A stretch of 64,000 bases of DNA from Candidatus Margulisiibacteriota bacterium (GTDB taxonomy: Bacteria; Margulisbacteria; WOR-1; O2-12-FULL-45-9; XYB2-FULL-48-7), in assembly GCA_041661965.1 (NCBI GenBank), contig JBAZTH010000001.1, forward strand, positions 496,001-560,000. Reading direction: 5' to 3'. Of the stretch, positions 51,599 through 60,068 are shown in pieces; the first letter of the stretch is position 1; the number at the start of each line of letters is the position of its first letter. A program made the translations under genes and the position numbers. The notes under the pieces were generated by a model. The model saw only the letters and a program-made list of their open reading frames with translations. It searched no databases and was not told the origin of the DNA.

Positions 51599-52331
51599 CG
51601 AAATTTTTGCCTCGATCCAGGGGGAGGGGCTCCACGTTGGCGAGCGACAGATCTTCGTCCGTTTCGCGACCTGCAACCTCAACTGCCAGTATTGCGATTC
51701 ACCCGCCGCGCTGGAACTGACCGGCACTTACCGGATCGAACTTCCGCCCGGTTCCCATCATTATGAGAACAAGAGCAACCCGGCTTCGGTCGAGCAACTG
51801 GTCGGGGAGATTAAAGAGCTACACAAGCCGGACATTTTTCATTCCTTAAGCCTGACGGGAGGCGAGCCTCTCCTGCAGGTCAATTTCCTGAAGGAATTCC
51901 TTCCCGCCGTTAAAGCGGCGGTTAAACTGCCGATCTACCTGGAGACGAACGGGGTCTTGGCGGACTTCCTGGTGGAGGTGATCGAAGAGGTTGATATCAT
52001 CGCGATGGACCTCAAGCTTCCCAGCGCCACCGGGCAATCCCCATACTGGAAAGAGCACCGGAAATTTTTGGAGACCGCCTACCTCAAAGAGGTTTTCGTG
52101 AAGGTCGTTTTCAGCAAAGAGTCGAAGATTAAAGAGATCGAAGAGGCGGCGGCGCTGGTCGCCGCAGTCGATGACCGGATCCCTTTCATCCTGCAGCCGG
52201 TTACGCCGCACGGCCCGATCAAACACCGGCCGGACGCCGAACAGATCTTTGCTTTCCACACAATGGCAAAGAGAAAATTAAAGAACGTGAGGGTGATCCC
52301 GCAGACCCATAAGCTGCTCGGCTTAGCTTAA
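51573..52331 (+). CDS. queE: 7-carboxy-7-deazaguanine synthase
   Basis: A 252-residue radical SAM protein of the QueE family. IFASIQGEG is at 11-19, a CxxxCxxC cluster at C34, C38 and C41 (TCNLNCQYC), and SLTGGEPLLQ and LETNG in the core. QueE converts 6-carboxytetrahydropterin to 7-carboxy-7-deazaguanine on the route to queuosine. I choose ATG 51573 (MSTTIAQ), because a start at 51534 would add a Cys-rich segment lying inside the PNPT gene. No other que gene is in the window. Its stop overlaps the end of the convergent gene by 4 nt. Confidence 0.9.
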   Translation: MSTTIAQLNEIFASIQGEGLHVGERQIFVRFATCNLNCQYCDSPAALELTGTYRIELPPGSHHYENKSNPASVEQLVGEIKELHKPDIFHSLSLTGGEPLLQVNFLKEFLPAVKAAVKLPIYLETNGVLADFLVEVIEEVDIIAMDLKLPSATGQSPYWKEHRKFLETAYLKEVFVKVVFSKESKIKEIEEAAALVAAVDDRIPFILQPVTPHGPIKHRPDAEQIFAFHTMAKRKLKNVRVIPQTHKLLGLA

Positions 52332-53104
52332 CTTAACTGATGAATGATCCTATCCAGCCACTTGATGTTCTTGTCCCGCATCGGGTTGAACCCCATATCC
52401 TGCAGCGAACGGAGCAGTCTTAACTTATACTCGGCCGCGCTTTTGGTCAGTTCCTTGAGCTGGGATTCGATCCAGGCCCTGGCTTCCGGCTTGGCGGAGT
52501 GGACGGTCTCCGCCCTGATCTGTTCGGTCAGTTTTTCAAATTCCTCCCGGCTGTTGCAAAGGAGCCGTTTGAGGTGATGGTCCTTGATCCGGGAGACGAG
52601 GGAGTGAAGCTCCTGCTGTTCAAGTTCGAACTGATTGAAAAGATCGGCTGAATTCAGGAAGAGTTCATTGGCGATCTTGGCTGTTTCCTGCCGGAGTTGC
52701 CGCGAGACCGCCACGACTTTGGCCTCTTCCTCGGGGCTTGGCGCGAAATCAATCGGTTCTTCCATCAGTTTTTCTTCCGGAGTTAAATTTGTTATCTGAA
52801 CGATGTCCCGGGCGACGGCGATCGGGGAGTGCTTGAGCATCCGTTCATGATCGCGTTTTCGGCTTTGGATCTCTTTAGGGTTTTCTTCCGGCTGGACCTC
52901 GGTCAATTCGTTCTCAACTTTCGGGGTCAAATTACGGTCGAGAAAGACCTCGCCGAAATTACGCATCGGGTTGACTTCGTCGCCGGTCCGTTCTTTGATA
53001 ATTTTTCGGTCAGCGGCGGTAAAAACAGCGCCGGCATTAAAGAGACCAGCTTCAGCCGCCGGGCCGATATTGGGAGTTATTGGATTGATCGGTTGCTCTG
53101 CCAT
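52328..53104 (-). CDS. Conserved-looking hypothetical protein with coiled-coil helices
   Basis: A 258-residue soluble protein that I do not recognise. The first 120 residues are proline- and charge-rich and look disordered. The rest (about 130-258) is strongly alpha-helical, with heptad-like leucines and glutamates (LFNQFELEQQELHSL and LTKSAAEYKLRLLRSL). There is no signal peptide, membrane segment or enzymatic motif, and a single cysteine. It is convergent with queE and overlaps its stop. No Shine-Dalgarno is seen ahead of the ATG. Its codon use resembles the neighbours, which supports a real gene. Confidence 0.75.
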   Translation of the reverse strand: MAEQPINPITPNIGPAAEAGLFNAGAVFTAADRKIIKERTGDEVNPMRNFGEVFLDRNLTPKVENELTEVQPEENPKEIQSRKRDHERMLKHSPIAVARDIVQITNLTPEEKLMEEPIDFAPSPEEEAKVVAVSRQLRQETAKIANELFLNSADLFNQFELEQQELHSLVSRIKDHHLKRLLCNSREEFEKLTEQIRAETVHSAKPEARAWIESQLKELTKSAAEYKLRLLRSLQDMGFNPMRDKNIKWLDRIIHQLS

Positions 53105-53196
53105 ATCTATATATTTATCGTATTAATAAGCCAAAAACATGCATTCAAGCGGCATTCTAGCAAAGGGGCCGGGGGAAAGCAAGGGAAGGGGGGAGC

Positions 53197-53280
53197 AAGC
53201 TTAAAGCTATAAGCTTAAGCTGAAAAAATTTCAGTCCATTCATTCATTGCCTTGAGCTGTAAGCTGTATGCTTTACGCTT
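53197..53280. repeat. AGCT-rich imperfect inverted repeat region
   Basis: Between the coiled-coil gene and the small zinc-ribbon gene, AGCTTAAAGCTATAAGCTT-type sequence at about 53197-53220 is nearly self-complementary. CTGAAA-AAA-TTTCAG (53220-53234) is a 6-bp hairpin. A second AGCTGTAAGCTG stretch lies at 53255-53270. These might be a degraded repeat. I see no reading frame or promoter in them. Confidence 0.4.
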
Positions 53281-53296
53281 GGTTTTTTCTCCCCTC

Positions 53297-53324
53297 TTGA
53301 CACCTTACTTCTTTAGTGTAGAAT
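53297..53324 (+). promoter_or_regulatory. Promoter for the small zinc-ribbon gene
   Basis: TTGACA at 53297-53302 and TAGAAT at 53319-53324, 16 nt apart, lie ahead of the gene. The likely start near 53331 gives a leader of about 25 nt that contains a very strong GGAGGTGGA ribosome binding site at 53341-53349. This is the conventional counterpart to the leaderless promoters elsewhere in the window. Confidence 0.7.
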
Positions 53325-53356
53325 TTCTGCATATTCAGAAGGAGGTGGATCTTTCA

Positions 53357-53503
53357 ATGGCGGATACGATAGCTTACTGTGTTAAATGCAAAAAGAAACA
53401 GACCATGAATGATGTTAAACAGGTGACGATGAAAAACGGCCGTAAGGCTTCTAAGGGTAAATGCCCAGCGTGCGGCACCAGCATGTTCAAGATCGGCGGC
53501 TAA
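53357..53503 (+). CDS. Small zinc-ribbon protein (DUF5679-like)
   Basis: A 48-residue protein starting MADTIAYCVKCKKKQ with CxxC near residues 8-11 and a second CPACG near 36-40, so one four-cysteine zinc ribbon. It resembles DUF5679, a family of tiny proteins of unknown function. The ATG at 53357 is set by the strong GGAGGTGGA about 7 nt upstream; the frame is also open further 5', but that part holds promoter sequence. It is followed by an intrinsic terminator, so it is a stand-alone highly expressed gene. A nucleic-acid binding role is a guess. Confidence 0.85.
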   Translation: MADTIAYCVKCKKKQTMNDVKQVTMKNGRKASKGKCPACGTSMFKIGG

Positions 53504-53513
53504 TTAATTTAAC

Positions 53514-53556
53514 AAAAAAGGGTCATTCTTCTCGTTGAGAAAGATGGCCCTTTTTG
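53514..53556 (+). terminator. Intrinsic terminator of the small zinc-ribbon gene
   Basis: An A-tract (53514-53519) is followed by a 14-bp stem with one mismatch: arms 53520-53533 and 53537-53550, loop GTT. TTTTT at 53551-53555 follows. The A-tract makes it potentially bidirectional. The -35 of the dnaE promoter lies inside the loop and 3' arm. Confidence 0.85.
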
Positions 53557-53563
53557 TTATAAT
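53535..53563 (+). promoter_or_regulatory. dnaE promoter nested in the terminator, predicts near-leaderless mRNA
   Basis: TTGAGA at 53535-53540 and TATAAT at 53558-53563 are separated by 17 nt. The dnaE ATG is at 53573, 9 nt after the -10, so the leader would be about 2-3 nt and there is no Shine-Dalgarno. The -35 is part of the terminator hairpin that ends the upstream gene. Confidence 0.72.
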
Positions 53564-53572
53564 GAACCCCCA

Positions 53573-56500
53573 ATGCCTCACGGAAAAAAGTTCATCCATC
53601 TTCACAACCATACGGAGTACAGCCTGCTTGACGGGGCCTGCCGTATCGCCGACCTGTTGGCCAAGGCCAAGGAGTACGGTCAGCCGGCGGTCGCGGTCAC
53701 CGATCACGGGAACATGTACGCGGCGGTTGAGTTCTATCTGGCGGCCAAAGCGCTGGAGATCAAACCGATCATCGGCTGCGAACTCTACGTCGCTCCCCGG
53801 ACCCGCTTCGATAAAGAGACCAAAGAAGATCGTTCGCCTTTCCACCTGACAGCGCTCTGTAAGAACGAGCTTGGCTATAAGAATCTGATCAAGATGGTCT
53901 CGATCGCTTCGATCGAAGGGTTTTATTCCCGTCCCCGGGTCGACAAGGATATTCTTAAACAGCGCCACGAAGGATTGGTCCTGATGTCGGGGTGCGCCGG
54001 CGGGGAGATTGCCAAGCAGATCATGGCGGGGAAATACGACGAGGCAAAGAAGACCGCCCTCTGGTATAAGGAGCTGGCCGGTGACGATTTCTACATCGAG
54101 GTTATGGAGCTTGACCTGCCGGAGCTCAAAGCCCTTAAGCCGGAGCTGGTCCGTCTGGCCAAAGAGACCGGGATCAAGCTGGTGGCGACCAACGACGTTC
54201 ATTGCGTCAATAAAGAGGACGTTTATTACCAGGATATTCTCCTCTGTATCCAGACCAACGCTTTCCACGCCGATACCAATCGGTTCAAGATGGAGACAAA
54301 AGAGTTTTATTACAAATCGCCGGACGAGATGATCGAGCTCTTCCGCGACCTGCCTGAAGCGATCCAAAGCACCGTGGAGATTGCCGAGAAGTGCAACCTG
54401 GAGATGGAGATCGGCAAGCTTCATCTCCCTGATTTCACCGTTCCCGAAGGCGAAACCCCCGATACCTTCATGGAGAAGCTGGTCTGGGAAGGGATCAAGA
54501 AAAATTACGGGCCCGCTTATATCAACGCGGAAGGGAAGGTCCTCTTGCCGCCGGAGATCATCGACCGGGTCAAGTACGAGCTCTACGTGATCGAGAAGAT
54601 GGGGTATGCCGCTTACTTCCTGATCGTGCAGGACTTTATCAACTGGGCGAAATCGAACGGGATCGAGGTTGGTCCGGGGAGAGGTTCGGCGGCGGGAAGC
54701 ATCGTCTCCTACGCTTTAAGCATTACCAACATCGATCCGCTCAAGTACGGCCTGATCTTCGAGCGCTTCCTCAACGACGAACGTATCTCGATGCCTGATA
54801 TCGACGTCGACTTCTGTTTCGAACGCCGGGGAGAAGTGATCGAATACGTCTCCAAGAAATACGGGAGCGATCACGTCGCCCAGATCGTCACCTTCGGAAC
54901 GATGGCGGCCCGCGGCGCCATCCGCGACGTCGGCCGGGTCCTGCAAGTCCCGCTCCCGGAAGTCGATAAGATCGCCAAACTTGTTCCCTTCGGTCCTGAT
55001 GTCGATCTGAAAGGAGCGCTCGAGACGGTCAAAGATCTCCGCGCCCTCTATGAGGGGGATGCCAAGGTCAAACAGCTCCTTGATACCGCCATGAAGATCG
55101 AAGGGATGGCCCGCCACGCTTCGGTCCACGCGGCGGGGGTCGTCATTTCGCAAAAGCCGGTCTCCGAATACGCGCCGCTCTCGAAGCTGGACGAAAATGT
55201 GATCGTCACCCAGTACACCATGACCGCCCTGGAGAAGATCGGGCTCCTGAAGATGGACTTCCTTGGTTTGCGTAACCTGACGATGATCGCCCACGTCCGC
55301 GACATGCTCAAATTCACCCAGGGGATCGAGATCGACCTGAACACTATTCCCCTTGATGATGAAAAGACCTACCGGCGGCTGGCCGAAGGGGACACGATGG
55401 GGATCTTCCAGCTGGAAAGCCAGGGGATGCGGACCCTGATCAAATCGCTTAACCCGACGACCTTTGAAGAGATCATCGCTTTGCTCGCTCTCTACCGCCC
55501 GGGCCCCTTGGAGTCGGGGATGGTCGACGATTTCGTGAAGCGGAAACACGGCAAGCTCCCGATCCACTACGAACTGCCGCAGCTCCAACCGATCCTGCGC
55601 GAAACTTACGGGACTATTCTTTATCAGGAACAGGTCATGGAGATCGCCAGTAAGATCGGCGGCTTTACCATGGGCCAGGCCGACATCCTCCGTTCCGCCA
55701 TGGGAAAAAAGAAGGTCAAGGAGATGGCCCGCCAGAAAGAAAACTTTGTTGAAGGGGCGGTCAAGAAGGGGATTTCCAAGGCTAAGGCGACGGCGTTGTT
55801 CGATCTCTGCGCCAAATTCGCCGGTTATGGTTTCAACAAATCGCACTCCACCGCTTACGCTTTCATTTCTTATCAGACCGCTTACCTGAAAGCGAACTAT
55901 CCGGTGGAATTCATCGCTGCCTTGCTGACTTCGGTTATCGGCAATACCGATAAGACCAGGCTTTACATTTCCGAATCTAAGAAGATGGGGATCAAGATCC
56001 TTCAGCCTGACGTCAACGAAAGTGACAAGAACTTTACCGTCACCAAGCAGGGGGTCCGCTACGGGATCGGCGCCATCAAGAACGTCGGGATCGCCGCCAT
56101 CGAATCGATTATCAAGGCGAGGAAAAGCGGCGGGCCGTTTGCCTCGCTGGAAGATTTTCTCCGCCGGATAGACGCCAGGACGGTCAACAAAAAAGTGATC
56201 GAAAGCCTGATCAAGTGCGGCGCTTTCGATTCTCTCGGCTTGGGACGGGCCTATATGATCGGGAACCTCTCTAGGATTACTGGAGAAGTCAGTGCCCAGC
56301 TCAAAGAGATCGCCAGCGGGCAGGAGATGCTCTTTGGCGGCGAGACGCCGAAGTTCAGCCGCCCGACCACCGGACCGGCCGCCGTTGATATCCCGGAATA
56401 CCGGCCGGAGGAGCTCCTTCGGATGGAAAAAGAGTACCTTGGCCTCTATATCTCTTCTCATCCTCTCGATCACGTTCTTGACGCGCTCGAAGGGATGGCG

Positions 56501-57052
56501 AGCGTTCGGGCGATCGACATCCAGGATATGAAAGAAGAACAGACGGTGACGATCGCCGGAATGCTGACCAACAGCCGGAAGGTTGTCACCAAAAAAGGGG
56601 ACAACATGCTGATCGCGGCGATTGAAGATCTCTCCGGCATCGTTGGCCTGGTCGTCTTCCCCAAGGTTTACGAAAAAGCGGCTCCGCTGTTGCTCGATGA
56701 CGAGATCGTGGTCATTAAAGGGAAGACCAATCGCGACTCACGGACCGAAGAACTGAATGTCGTCGCCGAAACGGTCGAACCGCTTAAAGGGTTCGAAAAG
56801 ACCAGGACGATCTTTGTCGAACTGGTCGATTTTAATAACCAGTCGATACTCGGAGAGATCCGGGCGATTATCCAACGGAATTCCGGTGGCGATCCGGTCG
56901 TCATCAAAATGGACGGGAAGAGTGTCGAGCTGGGAACGGAAAACCGGGTGACGATCACCCCGTCGCTGGTCGAGGAGTTGGAAAAGCTCTTGGGAAGCGG
57001 CTCGGTTGATGTTAAAATGAGTGTGAAGAAGAGAGAGGTTGTAAAGGTATAA
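53573..57052 (+). CDS. dnaE: DNA polymerase III alpha subunit
   Basis: An 1159-residue DnaE, the length of the E. coli protein. The PHP domain is N-terminal (HLHNHTEYSLLDG near 8-20 and DHGNMYAAVEF). The polymerase active site has PDIDVDF at about 408-414, and the third catalytic aspartate lies in KMDFLGL near 561-567. The tandem HhH region is followed by an OB-fold (TVTIAGMLTNSR near 991-1002). It replicates the chromosome. It has a nested promoter, an apparent leaderless start and a strong terminator just after the stop. Confidence 0.97.
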   Translation: MPHGKKFIHLHNHTEYSLLDGACRIADLLAKAKEYGQPAVAVTDHGNMYAAVEFYLAAKALEIKPIIGCELYVAPRTRFDKETKEDRSPFHLTALCKNELGYKNLIKMVSIASIEGFYSRPRVDKDILKQRHEGLVLMSGCAGGEIAKQIMAGKYDEAKKTALWYKELAGDDFYIEVMELDLPELKALKPELVRLAKETGIKLVATNDVHCVNKEDVYYQDILLCIQTNAFHADTNRFKMETKEFYYKSPDEMIELFRDLPEAIQSTVEIAEKCNLEMEIGKLHLPDFTVPEGETPDTFMEKLVWEGIKKNYGPAYINAEGKVLLPPEIIDRVKYELYVIEKMGYAAYFLIVQDFINWAKSNGIEVGPGRGSAAGSIVSYALSITNIDPLKYGLIFERFLNDERISMPDIDVDFCFERRGEVIEYVSKKYGSDHVAQIVTFGTMAARGAIRDVGRVLQVPLPEVDKIAKLVPFGPDVDLKGALETVKDLRALYEGDAKVKQLLDTAMKIEGMARHASVHAAGVVISQKPVSEYAPLSKLDENVIVTQYTMTALEKIGLLKMDFLGLRNLTMIAHVRDMLKFTQGIEIDLNTIPLDDEKTYRRLAEGDTMGIFQLESQGMRTLIKSLNPTTFEEIIALLALYRPGPLESGMVDDFVKRKHGKLPIHYELPQLQPILRETYGTILYQEQVMEIASKIGGFTMGQADILRSAMGKKKVKEMARQKENFVEGAVKKGISKAKATALFDLCAKFAGYGFNKSHSTAYAFISYQTAYLKANYPVEFIAALLTSVIGNTDKTRLYISESKKMGIKILQPDVNESDKNFTVTKQGVRYGIGAIKNVGIAAIESIIKARKSGGPFASLEDFLRRIDARTVNKKVIESLIKCGAFDSLGLGRAYMIGNLSRITGEVSAQLKEIASGQEMLFGGETPKFSRPTTGPAAVDIPEYRPEELLRMEKEYLGLYISSHPLDHVLDALEGMASVRAIDIQDMKEEQTVTIAGMLTNSRKVVTKKGDNMLIAAIEDLSGIVGLVVFPKVYEKAAPLLLDDEIVVIKGKTNRDSRTEELNVVAETVEPLKGFEKTRTIFVELVDFNNQSILGEIRAIIQRNSGGDPVVIKMDGKSVELGTENRVTITPSLVEELEKLLGSGSVDVKMSVKKREVVKV

Positions 57053-57068
57053 TCAGGCTCGGAACCTC

Positions 57069-57106
57069 GGAAACCTGTCCCGCTCGGATCGGGACGGTTT
57101 CCTTTA
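57069..57106 (+). terminator. Intrinsic terminator after dnaE
   Basis: The arms GGAAACCTGTCCCG (57069-57082) and CGGGACGGTTTCC (57090-57102) pair over 13 bp with one bulged T, around a 7-nt loop. A TTTAATT tract follows. It lies 17 nt after the dnaE stop. Confidence 0.85.
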
Positions 57107-57223
57107 ATTATAGAAAAAAATAGATTATTATGGATAATTCCGCAAAAACTCAAGTAATTATGCGAATTGGTTTATGAGCTTTATTGGCTGGCGGAAGAGG
57201 GCTTAAGGCTGTGGAGGGGAAAT

Positions 57224-57769
57224 ATGACATTACAAAAATGCTTCTTATTGTTGAGTATAATATTAACATTGGTAGGCTCTTATTACTTAGTAATTGGCAA
57301 TTTTAAATCTGCGACTGATATTGCCAAGGAAAGTGGATCATATTGCGGAGGGAACTATGCGTTGAGGGTGAGTTTTATTTCCGCAAGAATATATTCTATT
57401 GTTGGATTTAGTTTGTTGGGTTTTGGTGTTGCGCTCCAGATTATTTCTATGTTCGTGATCGATAGAAAGGTGAATATGGGAGTGGCGATAGGAAGCGCCC
57501 TGATCGTATGGGGCTTGGCAATATTGCTGGCCAGTTTATATATCCATTACCAAAGGACAATTCTCATAAGAAAAACTAGTAAAATTGAAATAATGAAATA
57601 TGAAATGCCGAAAGGCGCATCCGTCAGAGATAGAATAAATCACAGCTATGGAGGGAAATTCATTGAGATCGGCAAAAACTTTTTTTTGCTTGAAAAAAAC
57701 GAAGTTGAAAGCGAAGAGGATTTTATAGAAAGATTGTGTCTAGAGATTGGAAAGATAAAAACTCAATGA
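57224..57769 (+). CDS. Hypothetical membrane protein
   Basis: A 181-residue protein with three hydrophobic segments: about residues 6-24 (CFLLLSIILTLVGSYYLVI), 55-76 and 86-108. A soluble C-terminus of about 70 residues follows. I use ATG 57224, preceded by GGAGGGG; an alternative start at 57167 would add 19 residues with no ribosome binding site. I do not recognise the family. AT-rich codon use and position between dnaE and hisI suggest it belongs to the accessory island with the next two genes. Confidence 0.7.
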   Translation: MTLQKCFLLLSIILTLVGSYYLVIGNFKSATDIAKESGSYCGGNYALRVSFISARIYSIVGFSLLGFGVALQIISMFVIDRKVNMGVAIGSALIVWGLAILLASLYIHYQRTILIRKTSKIEIMKYEMPKGASVRDRINHSYGGKFIEIGKNFFLLEKNEVESEEDFIERLCLEIGKIKTQ

Positions 57770-57867
57770 TTAGAAATAGATGAAGTGGACTGATTGTTTT
57801 CAAGGGCGGGTTGCCCCTCCCTTTAATAGGGGGCTGTGTTACGAAATAAGAAGGCGGTGTTAGCGAA

Positions 57868-58470
57868 ATGAACGAGATTGTTTATGTTCTTATTAATGAA
57901 GCAATGCCCGGCTATGTAAAAATTGGTAAAACGACAACCAGCCTTGAGCAAAGAATTAGGGAATTGAGCGCATCGACAAGTGTTCCCCTCCCGTTTACTT
58001 GTTTTTATGCTTGCACGGTGAAGGAAATGAGTTTTGTGGAACATCAATTGCATGACGCATTTGACAATAATCGGATAAATCCAAAAAGAGAGTTTTTTCG
58101 AATAGCTCCGGAACGTGTAGTGGCGGCTTTAAAATTAGCAGAGATTGAAGATGTTACTCCTAAGAAAGATATTGTAGAATCGCATGAAGATCAAAAAGCG
58201 CTTGATAAAGCCAGGACCATACGGGAAAGATTTGATTTTAGAATGGCGGATATTCCGATTGGCGCAGAGCTGACTTTTAGCAGGGATGAAAATATTAAGG
58301 CAAAAGTTGTTGATAATCGTTCTATTAAGTTTAACGGTAAAATAACAAGTCTTTCAAAGTCAGCGCAGAAAATACTGGGATACAACTATGGTGTTGCCGG
58401 AACAGATTATTGGATGTACGAAGGGGAAGCATTAGACGAACGCCGACGAAGGTTGGAAGGCGAGAATTAG
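57868..58470 (+). CDS. T5orf172/GIY-YIG-type protein with C-terminal modified-base-reader-like domain
   Basis: A 200-residue protein. Residues 4-90 look like the T5orf172 (Mug113) branch of the GIY-YIG nuclease superfamily: YVLINEAMPGYVKIGKT, then an EQRIRELS helix and FVEHQLHDAF with the catalytic-type glutamate. The C-terminal 70 residues (GAELTFSRDENIKAKV, SLSKSAQKILG, YWMYEGEALDE) resemble a small RAMA-like domain often attached to such nucleases. These proteins are common in phages and mobile islands, with unclear functions in DNA handling or defence. It is AT-rich. A KilA-N gene starts 1 nt after it. Confidence 0.75.
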   Translation: MNEIVYVLINEAMPGYVKIGKTTTSLEQRIRELSASTSVPLPFTCFYACTVKEMSFVEHQLHDAFDNNRINPKREFFRIAPERVVAALKLAEIEDVTPKKDIVESHEDQKALDKARTIRERFDFRMADIPIGAELTFSRDENIKAKVVDNRSIKFNGKITSLSKSAQKILGYNYGVAGTDYWMYEGEALDERRRRLEGEN

Positions 58471-58471
58471 A

Positions 58472-59293
58472 GTGGTTAAAAACAAGAAAGTTGTCGTACA
58501 AGGAAGTCAGATCGGAGTCTTGTTGCGCGATGGAGACAATGATTTTATTTCTTTGACCGACATGACAAAGAAATTTGGAGACGATGTTCTCATCTACCAA
58601 TGGATGCGCAATCGGAATACGGTTGAATTCTTAGGGATTTGGGAGCAGATACACAACCCTGATTTTAAAGGTGTCGAATTCGAGACCTTTAAAAAGCAAG
58701 CCGGGATGAATAGCTTTTCCCTAACCCCCAGAAAATGGATTGACGCAACTGGTGCTATCGGTTTGATTTCAAGGGCCGGACGATACGGCGGTGGAACCTA
58801 TGCTCATAAAGACATAGCGTTTGAATTTGGCTCGTGGCTTAGCGCGGAATTTAAGCTTTACTTGATCAAGGAATTTCAGAGATTAAAAACTGAAGAGAAT
58901 CAACGATTTGTTCTTGGCTGGGACATGAAACGGATGCTGGCAAAATTAAATTATAAAATTCATACCGATGCCATAAAAGAGCATATTGTTCCCCCGCAAA
59001 TTTCCAAGCAAAAAATGAATGTGATTTATGCCAGCGAAGCTGACGTTTTGAATGTCGCGTTGTTTGGTATAACGGCTAAGGAATGGAGGGATAAAAATAT
59101 AGGCAAAGAAGGGAATGTCAGGGATTCCGCGACAGTTGAACAGCTGGTGGTTCTGTCCAATCTCGAAAGTATGAATGCTGAACTTATCCGATTGGGATTC
59201 CCTCAAGGTGAAAGGTTGAGGAAGCTTAACGAAATGGCGATAAGCCAGATGAAATCTTTGATGGGCAATGCCTCAATAAGAAAGCTAAAGTGA
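58472..59293 (+). CDS. KilA-N domain protein
   Basis: A 273-residue protein. Residues 15-110 have the KilA-N pattern: DFISLTDMTKKFG, IYQWMRNRNTVEFLG and RYGGGTYAHKDIAFEFGSWLS. KilA-N is a DNA-binding domain found in phage and mobile-element proteins. The C-terminal half has a helical region (LESMNAELIRLGFPQGERL) of unknown use. The start is GTG 58472, just after the preceding stop. The pair with the T5orf172 protein is probably a transferred module. Confidence 0.85.
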   Translation: MVKNKKVVVQGSQIGVLLRDGDNDFISLTDMTKKFGDDVLIYQWMRNRNTVEFLGIWEQIHNPDFKGVEFETFKKQAGMNSFSLTPRKWIDATGAIGLISRAGRYGGGTYAHKDIAFEFGSWLSAEFKLYLIKEFQRLKTEENQRFVLGWDMKRMLAKLNYKIHTDAIKEHIVPPQISKQKMNVIYASEADVLNVALFGITAKEWRDKNIGKEGNVRDSATVEQLVVLSNLESMNAELIRLGFPQGERLRKLNEMAISQMKSLMGNASIRKLK

Positions 59294-59299
59294 GCGAAA

Positions 59300-59317
59300 A
59301 GCGGCCTTCCGGCCGCT
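59300..59317. repeat. Short perfect hairpin downstream of the KilA-N gene
   Basis: AGCGGCC-TTCC-GGCCGCT, a 7-bp perfect stem with a TTCC loop, lies 7 nt after the KilA-N stop. There is no T-tract, so it is either a weak terminator or a REP-like hairpin. Confidence 0.5.
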
Positions 59318-59360
59318 GGTCTATGCGAAAAGATAATAAGTCGATAAAAGGAGAAGAACA

Positions 59361-59681
59361 ATGGATATCAGCAAAATTAAGTTTGATGACAAAGGTTTGG
59401 TCCCGGTGATCGCCCAGGATTATAAGGACGGCACCGTCCTGATGCTTGCCTATATGAGCAAAGAATCGCTCGAGATAACCTTGAAAACAAAAGAGATGGT
59501 CTATTGGTCTCGCTCCCGCAAGGTACTCTGGCACAAAGGGGAGACCTCCGGACACATCCAAAAGGTTAAAGAGCTTTGTTTTGACTGCGACGGCGACGCG
59601 ATCGTCGCCAAGATCGAGCAGGTCGGCGACATCGCCTGCCACACCGGTAACCGGAGCTGTTTCTTCAATAAGCTGATCTAA
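59361..59681 (+). CDS. hisI: Phosphoribosyl-AMP cyclohydrolase
   Basis: A 106-residue monofunctional HisI. MVYWSRSRKVLWHKGETSG is near 46-64, the metal-binding CxDxDxD segment C73-D75-D77-D79 (CFDCDGD), and the zinc cysteines C93 and C100 (CHTGNRSC). It opens the purine ring in the third step of histidine synthesis. It lacks the HisE domain of enteric HisIE. A GGAGAAG ribosome binding site is present. It is isolated from other his genes and abuts crcB. Confidence 0.94.
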   Translation: MDISKIKFDDKGLVPVIAQDYKDGTVLMLAYMSKESLEITLKTKEMVYWSRSRKVLWHKGETSGHIQKVKELCFDCDGDAIVAKIEQVGDIACHTGNRSCFFNKLI

Positions 59682-60068
59682 ATGATCGCGAAATTCTTTT
59701 TTGTCGCGGCTGGCGGGGTGATTGGCGCACTCGCTCGTTACATTCTTTCGGCCGGGACCCACAAACTCTACGTTGGGCATTTTCCGCTAGGGACATTACT
59801 GGTTAATCTAAGCGGTTCGCTGGTGATCGGTTTGTTGTGGGGAATCTTTGACCAATACGACTTGTCGCATAACTGGCGGCTCTTCTTTTTTATCGGGATC
59901 CTGGGGAGTTACACCACTTTTTCCAGCTTTGGGCTCGATACCTTCCAACTTTTTCGCGACGGTGAAATGACTATGGCGGTTTTAAATATTCTGCTAAATA
60001 ATGTGCTGGGGATCTTATTGGTGTTTATTGGCTATGGGATCACGCGGTTACTCTTCAGATTTATCTAG
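59682..60068 (+). CDS. crcB: CrcB/Fluc fluoride channel
   Basis: A 128-residue protein with four transmembrane segments. GGVIGALARYIL is at 12-23, GTLLVNLSGS near 38-47 and GSYTTFSSFG near 75-84, all Fluc signatures (the Asn, the GxY-T-TFSSF and the Arg of ARY). It exports fluoride as a dual-topology dimer. Its ATG follows the hisI stop directly. It overlaps the end of the convergent gene by 4 nt. No fluoride riboswitch is seen ahead of hisI. Confidence 0.93.
   Translation: MIAKFFFVAAGGVIGALARYILSAGTHKLYVGHFPLGTLLVNLSGSLVIGLLWGIFDQYDLSHNWRLFFFIGILGSYTTFSSFGLDTFQLFRDGEMTMAVLNILLNNVLGILLVFIGYGITRLLFRFI

Noticed and set aside
54716..56473. 585-codon open frame on the minus strand inside dnaE
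   Set aside because: It is antisense to a clearly conserved dnaE and arises from its codon bias. The protein shows no domain pattern.
59294..59360. Fluoride riboswitch ahead of hisI-crcB
   Set aside because: The stretch is only 67 nt and contains a GC hairpin without the conserved crcB-motif elements.
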